A stretch of 64,000 bases of DNA, from the NCBI RefSeq assembly GCF_947489715.1, contig NZ_CANLER010000007.1, positions 186,001-250,000 of the forward strand. The letters are read 5' to 3'. This DNA comes from an uncultured Roseovarius sp. (GTDB taxonomy: Bacteria; Pseudomonadota; Alphaproteobacteria; Rhodobacterales; Rhodobacteraceae). Positions 43,061-51,926 of this stretch are shown here, one piece after another (the first letter of the stretch is position 1; each line of letters opens with the position of its first letter). The notes beneath the pieces were generated by a model. That model saw only the letters and a list, made by a program, of their open reading frames with translations. It did not search any database and was not told where the DNA came from. Position numbers and translations under genes: made by a program.

Positions 43061-44200
43061 CTACAGAATACGAGTGCCGTATTTCCGGACCGTATCTTCA
43101 TTCAATGTCAGGCCCAGACCGGGGTCACGGTTCAGGGTCAGCCAGCCATCGGTTATGGTGGGCGGATTTTCAAAGAGTTCCGCCTGAAGCGGATCACGCT
43201 CGGGATCGGTGAAGGCTTCGACGAAACAGCCTGCGGGCGTAGAGGCGACCAAGGGCGCGTGGATGAAGCAATCATGGTGGGGCGTCACCTCGACATGGTG
43301 TAGCTCGCACATCGCTGCCATTTTGCGCCCTTCGGTGAAGCCGCCAAACATGGTCACGTCGAATTGAAGGATCTGTATCGCCTGTTCTTCCAGCATGGCC
43401 CGGCATCCATACATGGTCAGTTCGCTTTCACCGCCGGATAGCGGAATGTTGGTGCGCTGCGACAGTAACTTGAGCTGGCGTCTGTCATCGGCCCATCGCA
43501 ACGGTTCTTCAAGCCAGCGGGGCTTCAGCGGCGCCAGCAGCTTGACCGCCTCGGTCGCGGTTTCCAGGTCCCAGGCGCGGTTCACGTCGACCATAAGATC
43601 CTTGTCAAAGCCGATGACCTCGCGGATCACCTCAAGCCGTTTGATGTCTTCTTTGAGGCTCATTCCTCCGACCTTGGCTTTGAAACCCAGATGGCCCTGG
43701 GCCTTAAGCTTTTGCATTTCATCACGCAATTCAGCCAAATCCTTGCCGTCGCGATAATAGGCGCAGGTGACGTAGCAGGGCACCTCATCGCGATAGCCAC
43801 CGAACATCTGGTATAGCGGCAGGCCCGCCATCTTGCCCATGATGTCCCAACAGGCCACATCAATCGCTGACGAAATACGCACCAGCGCCTCTCGACCCCA
43901 GCCACGTTCAGTCGCGTAGCGGGTCGAGGTCAGGGCGAAGAGTTTTTCATAAAGACGTTCCGGCGCAAGCGGGCTTTCCCCGATAATCAAGTCCGCAATC
44001 CCGTTTTTGAACACGTCGACGATCGGCTGGGCATTGGTGTAGCTGGTGGCCAACCCAAAGCCTTCGACGCCGTCGCTTGTGGTCAGGCGAACCAGAATTT
44101 CATTTGCAGTGGGCACGATGAAATGGCTGACCCAATGGGGGCGGTCGATTTCGGGGCCGCGCAGCAGAAAGACATCCAGGGCAGAGATGGTCGTCGTCAT
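43061..44200 (-). CDS. Mandelate racemase / enolase superfamily protein
   Basis: 379-residue enolase-superfamily enzyme. It has an N-terminal capping domain and a TIM-barrel with acid/base Lys in F-K-A-K-V-G-G. Metal ligands are the Asp in V-D-V-N-R-A-W-D, the Glu in L-E-E-P-L and the Glu in S-G-G-E-S-E. A His is present in T-P-H-H-D-C. This fits the mandelate racemase/sugar-acid dehydratase branch. The frame opens at 44323; ATG 44200 with GGGGA upstream gives a normal N-terminus. It precedes the AMP-ligase and thiolase genes, and a TRAP transporter system lies next door. A carboxylic-acid substrate is plausible. Confidence 0.88.
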   Translation of the reverse strand: MTTTISALDVFLLRGPEIDRPHWVSHFIVPTANEILVRLTTSDGVEGFGLATSYTNAQPIVDVFKNGIADLIIGESPLAPERLYEKLFALTSTRYATERGWGREALVRISSAIDVACWDIMGKMAGLPLYQMFGGYRDEVPCYVTCAYYRDGKDLAELRDEMQKLKAQGHLGFKAKVGGMSLKEDIKRLEVIREVIGFDKDLMVDVNRAWDLETATEAVKLLAPLKPRWLEEPLRWADDRRQLKLLSQRTNIPLSGGESELTMYGCRAMLEEQAIQILQFDVTMFGGFTEGRKMAAMCELHHVEVTPHHDCFIHAPLVASTPAGCFVEAFTDPERDPLQAELFENPPTITDGWLTLNRDPGLGLTLNEDTVRKYGTRIL

Positions 44201-44350
44201 GGTGTGATCCCCAGTGCAAGGTAGGATGGATTTCATATCAGCATCTGAAGTATCCGCCAGCCCCGGTGAAAACCGCAATAAAAAATCCGGCGCACGGCAT
44301 CGCCGTCGAAACACCATTTCCATTGATCCGTGGCTTGGATAACAAGGGGA

Positions 44351-45949
44351 ATGCTTCGTCGCCCGTTTTTCGTTGCCGGCCTTGTGTTCGGACTAACCAG
44401 CGTCATAACCGCATCCTGGTTCTATTGGGATCTAGGGCGAACAACTGCTGATGCACACCTGCGTGCGCACGAAAACCTGACCCGTTCTGCGCAGGAACTT
44501 GAATTTGAAATCAATCGTCACAGGGTAGAAGCCGGTATTCTGAGCCGCACAGGAGAGGCGAAATTGCTTGTCGGGGGCCAGGCCGAAGCGGATAGCACGA
44601 TGTCATGGCTGAGGCAGAATTTCGGGCTGACTACGGCTGAAACGCTGGCCTTGTTCCGATTTGACGGTGGACAGCATGTGGAACTTGGACTTTTCGGGGC
44701 AAAATTGCCGGACGACATTCTTCGGGACATGTTGCTGACAGCGCGGCAGGGGCGTTTGGGGCGTGGCTGGTTTCTGACCAATACCGAACCCACCTATGCC
44801 TTCGCGTCACCGATTTTTCGTGCCGACCGCGTGGCAGGCGCTTTGGTTCTGGCAGTGGATCTGGGGCGCATCCGTGACATCTGGAGCCTCGATCAATCAC
44901 AACTGTCTCTGGTCGGTGCCGAGGGTAATACGGTGTTTTCCAACAGCGCATGGGTCAGCAGTGAGACCAATGCCAGTGATCTGCTGCTGGACAAAAAGAT
45001 GCCGCTGTTTCGGTGGCAACTTTTCCTGCGCAAATCCTTGCAGGCAGAACTTTGGCTGGTCGCGCAACGGACGGCGCTGGTCTTTTTTTCGGTCCTTATA
45101 CTCTTTAGTGCTGCAGTCTTCGCGGCCTTTCGCCGACAACATCTGATTGTGGAGCTTGAGCGTGAGCAGCAGCAAGGGATTGAGTTGGACCGGCTGGTGC
45201 AGAAACGAACCGCGGAATTGGGTGAGGCGCAGGCGGCACTGATGCAAAAGGAAAGACTGGCACGGTTCGGGATGACATATCCTGCGATCAGCCACGAAAT
45301 TGCACAGCCGCTGACCGCGCTGAAGGCGTATACCGAGAATGGTTTGAAGCTGTTGGAAAAGGAACGGTCTGCCGAGGCGGGTAAGAATTTTCTGGCGATC
45401 CTGGATCTGACTAAGCGGATGAATCGAACCGTTGCCAACCTTCGCGCTTTTGCGCAGGGTGACCATGCGGACACCCGTGCTGTTGATGTTAGAAACACAA
45501 TCGGTCGCGTAATTAAAGAGGCCGGGCAATCGGCGAGTTCCGGAGGCGCCAGCCTGGCCGAGATTGTCACGATACACGCCGACCCGGATGTCGAATATCT
45601 GGCCGTTGCTGGTGACGTCCGCGCCCATCAGGTGATGCTTAACCTCCTGCAAAATGCATATCGCGCGGTCGAAGAGCAGCAAGATCCGCGAATTGATGTG
45701 CACCTGACCGCCGAGACAGAGAAGATCATCGTTGATGTCATAGACAATGGGCCGGGGATTCCGCCTGAAATGACCGAGGATATTTTTGAAAGTTTTGTCA
45801 CCACGCGAAACCAGACCGGGCTTGGGCTGGGACTGTCGATTTCCCGGGCGTTCGTGGCGCTGATGGGGGGCACGCTGGATGTTGTTCCCTCATCGCGCCC
45901 AGAGGAAGGGGCGCATTTCCGGCTGACGCTGAAACGGTGGGTAGAATGA
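44351..45949 (+). CDS. DctB-like sensor histidine kinase
   Basis: 532-residue kinase. It has an N-terminal membrane anchor (about 5-25), a periplasmic sensor region (30-225) and a second membrane helix near 235-255. A coiled coil follows, then a HisKA domain with I-S-H-E-I-A-Q-P-L and an HATPase domain (N-L-L-Q-N-A-Y-R-A-V; D-N-G-P-G-I-P-P; G-L-G-L-G-L-S-I-S). The topology matches DctB C4-dicarboxylate sensors, and a TRAP transporter follows. The GTG at 44330 is an alternative start; ATG 44351 has AAGGGG unusually close. It overlaps the response regulator by four bases. Confidence 0.9.
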   Translation: MLRRPFFVAGLVFGLTSVITASWFYWDLGRTTADAHLRAHENLTRSAQELEFEINRHRVEAGILSRTGEAKLLVGGQAEADSTMSWLRQNFGLTTAETLALFRFDGGQHVELGLFGAKLPDDILRDMLLTARQGRLGRGWFLTNTEPTYAFASPIFRADRVAGALVLAVDLGRIRDIWSLDQSQLSLVGAEGNTVFSNSAWVSSETNASDLLLDKKMPLFRWQLFLRKSLQAELWLVAQRTALVFFSVLILFSAAVFAAFRRQHLIVELEREQQQGIELDRLVQKRTAELGEAQAALMQKERLARFGMTYPAISHEIAQPLTALKAYTENGLKLLEKERSAEAGKNFLAILDLTKRMNRTVANLRAFAQGDHADTRAVDVRNTIGRVIKEAGQSASSGGASLAEIVTIHADPDVEYLAVAGDVRAHQVMLNLLQNAYRAVEEQQDPRIDVHLTAETEKIIVDVIDNGPGIPPEMTEDIFESFVTTRNQTGLGLGLSISRAFVALMGGTLDVVPSSRPEEGAHFRLTLKRWVE

Positions 45950-46527
45950 CGCCGAATATTTATCTGATCGAAGATGATTTTGATGTGCGCACGGCGCTGA
46001 CACAGGCCTTCGAGCTTGAGGATCATCGGGTTGCTGCCTTTGCCTCTGCTGAGGCATGCCTGCCCAAGATACCGCAGCACGCTGAAGCGGTGGTTGTGAC
46101 GGATGTACGTTTGCCCAAGGCGGATGGCGAGGAAGTACTGAAGCTTGTGCAGACCTTTGACCCGGATCTGCCGGTCATCCTGATCACCGGGCATGGAGAC
46201 GTACCCATGGCGGTGCGGTGCCTGAAATTCGGTGCCTTCGACTTTTTTGAAAAGCCGCTTGATGCGATGGCGCTTGTCACGTCGGTTCGCAATGCGTTGA
46301 AGCAGCGCCGCCTGATCTTGCTGACTCGTCAGTTGGCCACGGATCTGGAAATGGAAGACAAGCCATTGTCAGAACAGGTCAACGACTTTGAAAAGCTTGT
46401 GCTGGAGCGGGCGTTGAAGCTGCACCGTGGGCGACTGACCGAAGTGATGAACGCGCTCGACCTGCCGCGAAAAACGCTGAGCGACAAAATGGCAAAGCAC
46501 GGGTTGAAACGGGAAAGCTTCACCTGA
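45946..46527 (+). CDS. DctD-like response regulator without AAA+ domain
   Basis: 193-residue regulator. The receiver domain (1 to about 120) has an acidic pair in L-I-E-D-D, phospho-acceptor Asp in V-V-T-D-V-R-L-P, and Lys in F-E-K-P-L. A linker leads straight to a Fis-type helix-turn-helix (A-L-K-L-H-R-G-R-L-T-E-V-M-N-A-L-D-L-P-R-K-T-L-S-D). The sigma-54-activating AAA+ domain of true DctD is absent, so it should act as a conventional DNA-binding regulator. Start chosen at ATG 45946, which overlaps the kinase stop. A palindrome before dctP is a candidate target. Confidence 0.9.
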   Translation: MTPNIYLIEDDFDVRTALTQAFELEDHRVAAFASAEACLPKIPQHAEAVVVTDVRLPKADGEEVLKLVQTFDPDLPVILITGHGDVPMAVRCLKFGAFDFFEKPLDAMALVTSVRNALKQRRLILLTRQLATDLEMEDKPLSEQVNDFEKLVLERALKLHRGRLTEVMNALDLPRKTLSDKMAKHGLKRESFT

Positions 46528-46650
46528 TGCACTGATTTTTGGGCGGATTTCCACCAATTTTCGCGCTGCAATCCAAAAAAATAGCTGAATCTCTCGGAAT
46601 TTCCCCTGAATCCCTTTGAACAAAAGCCAAAAGCACTGGCAGATTAAGTC

Positions 46651-46665
46651 AACGGATCATCCGTT
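46651..46665 (+). promoter_or_regulatory. 15-bp palindrome upstream of dctP
   Basis: AACGGAT-C-ATCCGTT is a perfect 7-1-7 dyad, 40 bases before the dctP ATG. It is the best candidate operator for the adjacent Fis-type response regulator. No -24/-12 promoter is seen, consistent with the lost AAA+ domain. Confidence 0.6.
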
Positions 46666-46704
46666 CAACGACTGCAAAATTGCGAAGTGTTCAGGGAGGA
46701 CATC

Positions 46705-47694
46705 ATGAATAAGTTTACCGGGCTACTGGCCGCAACGGCCATTGCACTGTCATCTGGGATGGCGTTTGCCGAGGAGATTGTGATCAAATTCGCCCATACG
46801 ACGGGCGGAACGACGCATCCCAAGGTTAAAGCGTCCGAGGCGTTTGCCGCGCGGGTCAACGAACAGATGGCTGGTAAGGTCAAGGTCGAGCTTTATCCGA
46901 ACAGCCAACTGGGGGGTGTCAGCCAAATTCTTGAGGGGATGTTGTTGGGCGACATTCAGATGGGCGCACCGTCGCTTTCAAAATTCGAGCAATATACGCT
47001 GAAACTTCGGATATTCGACCTGCCCTTCGTGTTTGAGGATATCGACGCTGTCGACCGGTTCCAGAACGGGCCAACGGGCCAGGAGCTGCTGAATTCGGTC
47101 AACGATGCGGGCCTGCAGGGTCTGGCGTTCTGGCATAATGGCATGAAGCAAATGTCGGCCAATTCGCCGCTGATCGCGCCGTCGGATGCAGCGGGCAAGA
47201 AGTTCCGCGTTCAATCATCGGATGTTCTGAAGGCGCAGTTCGAAGAATTGGGTGCGACACCGCAGAAAATGGCGTTCTCCGAGGTGTTTGGCGCCTTGCA
47301 GCAAGGTGTCGTCGACGGCCAGGAGAACACATGGTCGAACATCTACACCAAGAAATTCTTCGAGGTGCAGGATTCGATCACCGAAACCAACCACGGTGTG
47401 ATCGACTATCTGGTTGTGACCTCTGCGGAATTCTGGGGCAGCCTGCCGGATGATATCCGCAGCGAGCTGGAAACCATTCTTGCCGAAGTTTCTGCCGAGG
47501 CAAACGCCAATTCCGCCGCGATCAACCAGACAAACCGGGACAAAATCCTGGAAGACGGTGGCAAGATCAACGAACTGACCGCAGAGCAGCGCAACGCCTG
47601 GGTCGAAGCGATGAAACCCGTCTGGAGCAAGTTTACCGACGATATCGGTCAGGACGTTCTGGATGCCGCGCTGGATGCTAACGGCGCTTCGTAA
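46705..47694 (+). CDS. dctP: TRAP transporter substrate-binding protein (DctP family)
   Basis: 329-residue periplasmic binding protein. The signal peptide is M-N-K-F-T-G-L-L-A-A-T-A-I-A-L-S-S-G-M-A with cleavage near A-F-A-E. The mature domain shows I-K-F-A-H-T-T-G-G-T-T-H-P, L-Y-P-N-S-Q-L-G-G, and G-V-V-D-G-Q-E-N-T-W-S-N, typical of DctP. The conserved Arg that binds carboxylates lies in K-K-F-R-V-Q. The frame opens at 46687; ATG 46705 has GGGAGG upstream. A carboxylate ligand is inferred. A strong hairpin follows before dctQ. Confidence 0.93.
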   Translation: MNKFTGLLAATAIALSSGMAFAEEIVIKFAHTTGGTTHPKVKASEAFAARVNEQMAGKVKVELYPNSQLGGVSQILEGMLLGDIQMGAPSLSKFEQYTLKLRIFDLPFVFEDIDAVDRFQNGPTGQELLNSVNDAGLQGLAFWHNGMKQMSANSPLIAPSDAAGKKFRVQSSDVLKAQFEELGATPQKMAFSEVFGALQQGVVDGQENTWSNIYTKKFFEVQDSITETNHGVIDYLVVTSAEFWGSLPDDIRSELETILAEVSAEANANSAAINQTNRDKILEDGGKINELTAEQRNAWVEAMKPVWSKFTDDIGQDVLDAALDANGAS

Positions 47695-47716
47695 GCAATA
47701 GAAACCAAGCAGAAGG

Positions 47717-47744
47717 GGCCCCGAAAATTCTCGGGGCCTTTTTT
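47717..47744 (+). terminator. Intra-operon terminator between dctP and dctQ
   Basis: GGCCCCGA (47717-47724) pairs exactly with TCGGGGCC (47731-47738), followed by TTTTTT (47739-47744). Partial read-through would give more binding protein than membrane subunits. Confidence 0.88.
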
Positions 47745-47761
47745 AAAGAAGGGGACAAGCG

Positions 47762-48334
47762 ATGACACAACAACGGATCAGCAGGCTTCTGGAATGGATC
47801 GAGGAATCCATCCTTGCCTACCTCATGGCGGCGATGGTGCTGCTTTCCTTTGCCAATGTGGTGGATCGCAGATTTCTGGGCGGTGGCCTGTTTTGGGCAC
47901 AGGAAACGACGCTGTTCTGTTTTCTGATCCTGATCATGCTGGGCATCACGTATGCGCTGCGCAAGACCTTGCATGTCGGCGTGGATGCCTTCGTGAACCT
48001 GTTATCGGAGAAATGGCGTTGGGTCGCCACAATGTGCGCCTGCTGTTTCACCATCCTCTATGCTTTTTTCATGATTTACGGGGCCACGGTTGCCTTCAAT
48101 AAATTCTATTTCCACAAGTTTCTGTCCAAAGCCGGGCTGGATGACATCCCGGTCACCAAATGGATGATCTACGGCACGATCGTGATCTGTTTCTGCTACT
48201 TCATGCTGACCATCCTCTACATGACTTACGAGGTTTTCACCGGCAAGCGCCACGCTATCACAGCCGCGCACGAAGCGGCTGACGAAGAAGCTGCCGCCGT
48301 TCTCGAAGCCAAAAAGCTGGGGGAGCGTGACTGA
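47762..48334 (+). CDS. dctQ: TRAP transporter small permease subunit (DctQ family)
   Basis: 190-residue membrane protein with four hydrophobic helices. The DctQ features W-A-Q-E-T-T-L-F-C-F-L-I-L-I-M-L-G-I-T-Y-A and R-K-T-L-H-V-G-V-D-A-F-V are present. A longer Ala/Glu-rich cytoplasmic tail follows the fourth helix. Its last base is also the first base of dctM. It forms the membrane complex with DctM and is energised by the sodium gradient. Confidence 0.92.
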   Translation: MTQQRISRLLEWIEESILAYLMAAMVLLSFANVVDRRFLGGGLFWAQETTLFCFLILIMLGITYALRKTLHVGVDAFVNLLSEKWRWVATMCACCFTILYAFFMIYGATVAFNKFYFHKFLSKAGLDDIPVTKWMIYGTIVICFCYFMLTILYMTYEVFTGKRHAITAAHEAADEEAAAVLEAKKLGERD

Positions 48335-49794
48335 TGGCCGACGCGTTGCATTATTTTCTGGCCGATCTTCTGGCGCTCAAGGGGTCTGAAGGTTGGGTTT
48401 TGTTCGGCATGGTCTTTTTCCTGCTGGCGATGAATGCGCCGATTGGCGTGGCCCTTGGACTGCCTGCGGCTTTGGCCATCTTCATCAAGGAAGGGTCGGT
48501 CACGTCGGTTGCGACCCAGACACAGGCGGCGGTGATGGGGCACTATCTTCTGACCGCCATTCCCTTCTTTATTCTGTCATCCGCATTCTTGACCTCGGGC
48601 GGGGCGGCAAGGCGTATCGTCGATTTCGCCGTAAAGGCCTTGGGTCACCTTCGTGGTGGCCTAGGTGTGGCGGGCGTTTTCTCGTGCATGCAATTTGCTG
48701 CGATGTCCGGATCATCTCCAGCGACGGTAGCCGCGGTGGGGCCGATTGCCATCGACGGGATGAAACGCGCCAATTACCCTGTGCCACTGGCGGCTGGCAT
48801 TATCGCGACGGCCGGCACGCTTGGTATTCTTATCCCGCCTTCGATCGTGATGGTCGTTTATGCCGCCTCGGCCGAGGTGTCGACGGGGCGCATGTTCCTG
48901 GCCGGCATTGTGCCGGGGTTGGTTGCGGGGCTGATGCTAATGGTAGCGATCTGGCTGACGGTTGGGCGTGCGGGCGTACAAAGAATGGATTGGGCCGGCT
49001 GGCGCGCGGTTTTCAAGGCCGGGTTCTATGCGCTTTTCGGCCTGCTGCTGATCGTGATCATCCTTGCGGGGCTTTATTGGAAGCCCGAGGCCTTCTTTAC
49101 ACCGACCGAGGCCGCCGCCTTTGCCGCTGTCTATTCATTCTTCGTGGCAACAACGATCTATCGCGGCGTGGGCATCTACAAGGATGTCCCCTGGGTGTCC
49201 GAGGGGGAAACTACGGGTCAGGCGGTAGCGCGTGGCGTTCGGCAATTTGCGACTTCAATGGCGCTGATGCCGGTGAACCTCTTTCATCCCGGCGTGCGTC
49301 AGGTGCTGATCGACAGCATCAAGATGACACTGATGCTGATGTTCATCATCTTCAACGCACTTATCTTCAGCCATGTCCTGACCGAACTGGGCATCCCGTT
49401 CGAGATCGCCAACATGGTGACCGAGGCGAATATGCCAGCCTGGGTGTTCCTGATTGTTTTGAACATCATCCTGCTGATCGGTGGGCAGTTCATGGAGCCA
49501 TCGGGGCTTTTGCTGATCGTGGTGCCGATTGTGGTGCCGGTGGCGCAATCTCTTAATATCGACTTGATCCACCTGGGCATCATCATGGTGGTCAATATGG
49601 AGATCGGTCTGATCACGCCGCCGGTTGGTTTGAACCTCTTCGTGACCTCGTCGATCACGGGTCTGTCGGTCCTGAACGTGATGAAGGCCGCGCTACCCTG
49701 GACGGGCATGCTGATCGTGCTTTTGATGTTCGTGACGTATATTCCGGCGCTTTCGATCGGTTTCCCGAATTTCATCGACTGGATGTTCCAGTAA
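48334..49794 (+). CDS. dctM: TRAP transporter large permease subunit (DctM family)
   Basis: 486-residue membrane protein with about 12 hydrophobic helices. Family motifs include M-N-A-P-I-G-V-A-L-G-L-P, G-S-S-P-A-T-V-A-A-V-G, G-I-L-I-P-P-S-I-V-M-V-V-Y-A, and a C-terminal P-P-V-G-L-N-L-F-V. It is longer than most DctM (about 430) because of a cytoplasmic/helical insertion at roughly residues 280-325. It ends the dctPQM operon, which converges with the alcohol dehydrogenase gene. Confidence 0.93.
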   Translation: MADALHYFLADLLALKGSEGWVLFGMVFFLLAMNAPIGVALGLPAALAIFIKEGSVTSVATQTQAAVMGHYLLTAIPFFILSSAFLTSGGAARRIVDFAVKALGHLRGGLGVAGVFSCMQFAAMSGSSPATVAAVGPIAIDGMKRANYPVPLAAGIIATAGTLGILIPPSIVMVVYAASAEVSTGRMFLAGIVPGLVAGLMLMVAIWLTVGRAGVQRMDWAGWRAVFKAGFYALFGLLLIVIILAGLYWKPEAFFTPTEAAAFAAVYSFFVATTIYRGVGIYKDVPWVSEGETTGQAVARGVRQFATSMALMPVNLFHPGVRQVLIDSIKMTLMLMFIIFNALIFSHVLTELGIPFEIANMVTEANMPAWVFLIVLNIILLIGGQFMEPSGLLLIVVPIVVPVAQSLNIDLIHLGIIMVVNMEIGLITPPVGLNLFVTSSITGLSVLNVMKAALPWTGMLIVLLMFVTYIPALSIGFPNFIDWMFQ

Positions 49795-49835
49795 AAAGCC
49801 ATCACCGGCACATTCGGTGAACCTAAGAAAAAAGA

Positions 49836-49862
49836 GAGGCACCGGTAAAACACCGGTGCCTC
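49836..49862 (-). terminator. Terminator between dctM and alcohol dehydrogenase
   Basis: A perfect 11-bp stem pairs 49836-49846 with 49852-49862 around AAAAC. On the minus strand it is followed by a T-run (CTCTTTTTTCTT), so it acts best for the alcohol dehydrogenase gene. It may also stop dctM transcripts. Confidence 0.8.
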
Positions 49863-49911
49863 AGATGTGTGCTGACACAAAACGGCACAAGCCCGTGCCG
49901 CAAGGAAGCGG

Positions 49912-50997
49912 TTATTTCAACAGGATCACGTTTCGTCTGGCACTGCCGGATTTGGTGTCGGCGATGGCCTCGTTTATCTGTTCAAGGCTCCAGCGGTTCG
50001 AAATCAGCTCATCCAGTTTCAGGCGACCCTGGCCATACAGGTCGATCATCCAGGGTATGTCGCGTTTGATCACCGTGTCACCCATTTTGGAGCCGATCAT
50101 GCCTTGTCCCGCAGCGGCGAAGTTCACGGGTTCATAGGTGGATGTGGCACCAGAATGGGGCATGCCCACCATAATCACACGCCCGCCACCGGCAAGGTAT
50201 CGAGGTGCTTGGTCGTAGGCGGGGATAGCACCAACCGTCACGATCACCGCATCTGCCCCGCGACCCATCGCTTTTTTAGCGTCCTGCCAGGGTTTGTCGG
50301 TGGTGGCCAGAACACCATCGGTGGCCCCGAATTCGATGGCCGTATCCAATTTATCCTCGCTCATGTCCACAGCGACAATCCTACGGGCACCGGCGATACG
50401 TGCGCCCTGGATCGCATTAAGCCCGACCCCGCCCGCGCCGATCACCACCACGTCCTGCCCTGCGCGCAGAGCGGCGGCATTCACGACAGCACCGACACCC
50501 GTGATTACCCCGCAGGCAAGCAGGCTGGCGATATCCATCGCCATATCGGAAGGGATTTTCACCACCTGGCTTTGATCAACGACGACTTTTTCGGCGAAGG
50601 CGCCACATGCCATGGCCTGATGCAGCTTGCCACCATCGACAGTTTTCAATGGGCCATGGTCACCGTCATAGGGGGTCTCGCAACTGGTGGGTTTGCCCCC
50701 GCCGCAACTGGGGCACTGACCGCAGGCCCGGATCAGCGTGACGATCACGGGATCACCCTTAGAAATTCCGGTCACGCCCGCCCCAACGCTGCTCACGCGG
50801 CCTGCGGCTTCGTGCCCGTAAACCGCCGGTAATGATCCACCCCAGCCCCCTTCGGCATAGACGATGTCGGAATGGCAGATCGCTACCGCTTCAAGGTCGA
50901 TCTGAACCTCTCCTTGCTCGGGCCCGCGCAGGTGTACATCTTCGATCACGAAAGGTTCACCGAAGGCGTGGCAGACGGCAGCTTTGATGGTTTGCAT
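49912..50997 (-). CDS. Zinc-dependent alcohol dehydrogenase
   Basis: 361-residue medium-chain dehydrogenase. The catalytic zinc site starts with C-H-S-D, with G-H-E-A-A-G downstream. The structural zinc lobe is C-G-Q-C-P-S-C-G-G-G-K-P-T-S-C. The NAD(P) Rossmann motif is G-A-G-G-V-G-L-N-A. It resembles the class III/glutathione-dependent formaldehyde-dehydrogenase neighbourhood and aryl-alcohol dehydrogenases. The substrate is not evident from context. GGGAGGGA sits just before the ATG. It is apparently a monocistron ending at a strong hairpin. Confidence 0.9.
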   Translation of the reverse strand: MQTIKAAVCHAFGEPFVIEDVHLRGPEQGEVQIDLEAVAICHSDIVYAEGGWGGSLPAVYGHEAAGRVSSVGAGVTGISKGDPVIVTLIRACGQCPSCGGGKPTSCETPYDGDHGPLKTVDGGKLHQAMACGAFAEKVVVDQSQVVKIPSDMAMDIASLLACGVITGVGAVVNAAALRAGQDVVVIGAGGVGLNAIQGARIAGARRIVAVDMSEDKLDTAIEFGATDGVLATTDKPWQDAKKAMGRGADAVIVTVGAIPAYDQAPRYLAGGGRVIMVGMPHSGATSTYEPVNFAAAGQGMIGSKMGDTVIKRDIPWMIDLYGQGRLKLDELISNRWSLEQINEAIADTKSGSARRNVILLK

Positions 50998-51125
50998 GAG
51001 GTCCCTCCCGATTTTTGTTGGACGTAGCCTGACCCGGATTCGCGCGGGCGTGCAAGGCGCAATGTGACACGGAGCATTCGCGGGTGAGGCGGAAGGGGTA
51101 TCAAACCTGCATCCGAGCCATGAGC

Positions 51126-51926
51126 TTAAGCGCTATTGGCGATATGGCCAGTTCGGTGGAGGAAATCGGTCAGCACACGCGCATATTCCTCGGGCTGATC
51201 GACACAGGGCAGGTGGCCTGCACGGCGGATCAGATGAAATTCGGAGCCGGGGATCAGGTCAATGGTTTCGCGCACCAGATCAGGCGGGGTAGACCCGTCA
51301 TCCGACCCGGCGATGCCCAACGCAGGCAGGCGCAGGCCGCTGGTGGGTGTATAGAAATCCGTGCCCGAGATGGCATGCATGCAGCCGATGAAGCCCTCGG
51401 CGCGTTGGCTGGTCATCATCGCGCGCCAGAAAGGCAATTCATCCGAGGCGCGGAATACGCGAGTGAACCAACGCTCCATCGTTGGGTCGGCTAGTGCTTC
51501 GACACCGCCTGCCTGAGCGGCGGCAATACGCTCCTGCCACATCGCGGGCTGTCCAATTTTCGCAGCGGTATTGGACAGGACCAGCGCACGAACCTGATCC
51601 AGACGTTTCACGGCCAAGCCCTGTGCCACCATCCCGCCGATGGACAGGCCCACAAAGGCGCATTCGCGGATCGACAGATGATCGAGCATCATTTCGGCAT
51701 CGCGCACCAACTGACCCATCGAATAAGGGCCAGGCGGACAATCCGAACCGCCATGCCCCCGCATATCGTATCGGATGATGCGCAGTCCCTTGGGCAGACG
51801 CGGAACGATCTTGTCCCAAAGCCTGAGATCCGTACCCAGAGAGTTGGCAAAAACCAGGGGGGCACCCGACGTGTCGCCATCTTCGCGCACCTCCAGCGTG
51901 ATATCACCCAGATCAATCCGGGCCAT
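51126..51926 (-). CDS. Alpha/beta hydrolase, 3-oxoadipate enol-lactonase-like
   Basis: 266-residue serine hydrolase with a PcaD-like pattern. It shows N-S-L-G-T-D-L-R-L-W-D, Y-D-M-R-G-H-G-G-S, nucleophile G-L-S-I-G, and His in R-R-A-G-H-L-P-C-V-D-Q-P-E. PcaD opens 3-oxoadipate enol-lactone in the protocatechuate branch, but no other pca gene is present, so only the class is secure. It is the last gene of a five-gene minus-strand operon and shares one base with the preceding gene. Confidence 0.84.
   Translation of the reverse strand: MARIDLGDITLEVREDGDTSGAPLVFANSLGTDLRLWDKIVPRLPKGLRIIRYDMRGHGGSDCPPGPYSMGQLVRDAEMMLDHLSIRECAFVGLSIGGMVAQGLAVKRLDQVRALVLSNTAAKIGQPAMWQERIAAAQAGGVEALADPTMERWFTRVFRASDELPFWRAMMTSQRAEGFIGCMHAISGTDFYTPTSGLRLPALGIAGSDDGSTPPDLVRETIDLIPGSEFHLIRRAGHLPCVDQPEEYARVLTDFLHRTGHIANSA

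Noticed and set aside
46528..46704. Possible sigma-54 promoter before dctP
   Set aside because: No GG/GC pair with -24/-12 spacing was found, and the regulator lacks the AAA+ domain.
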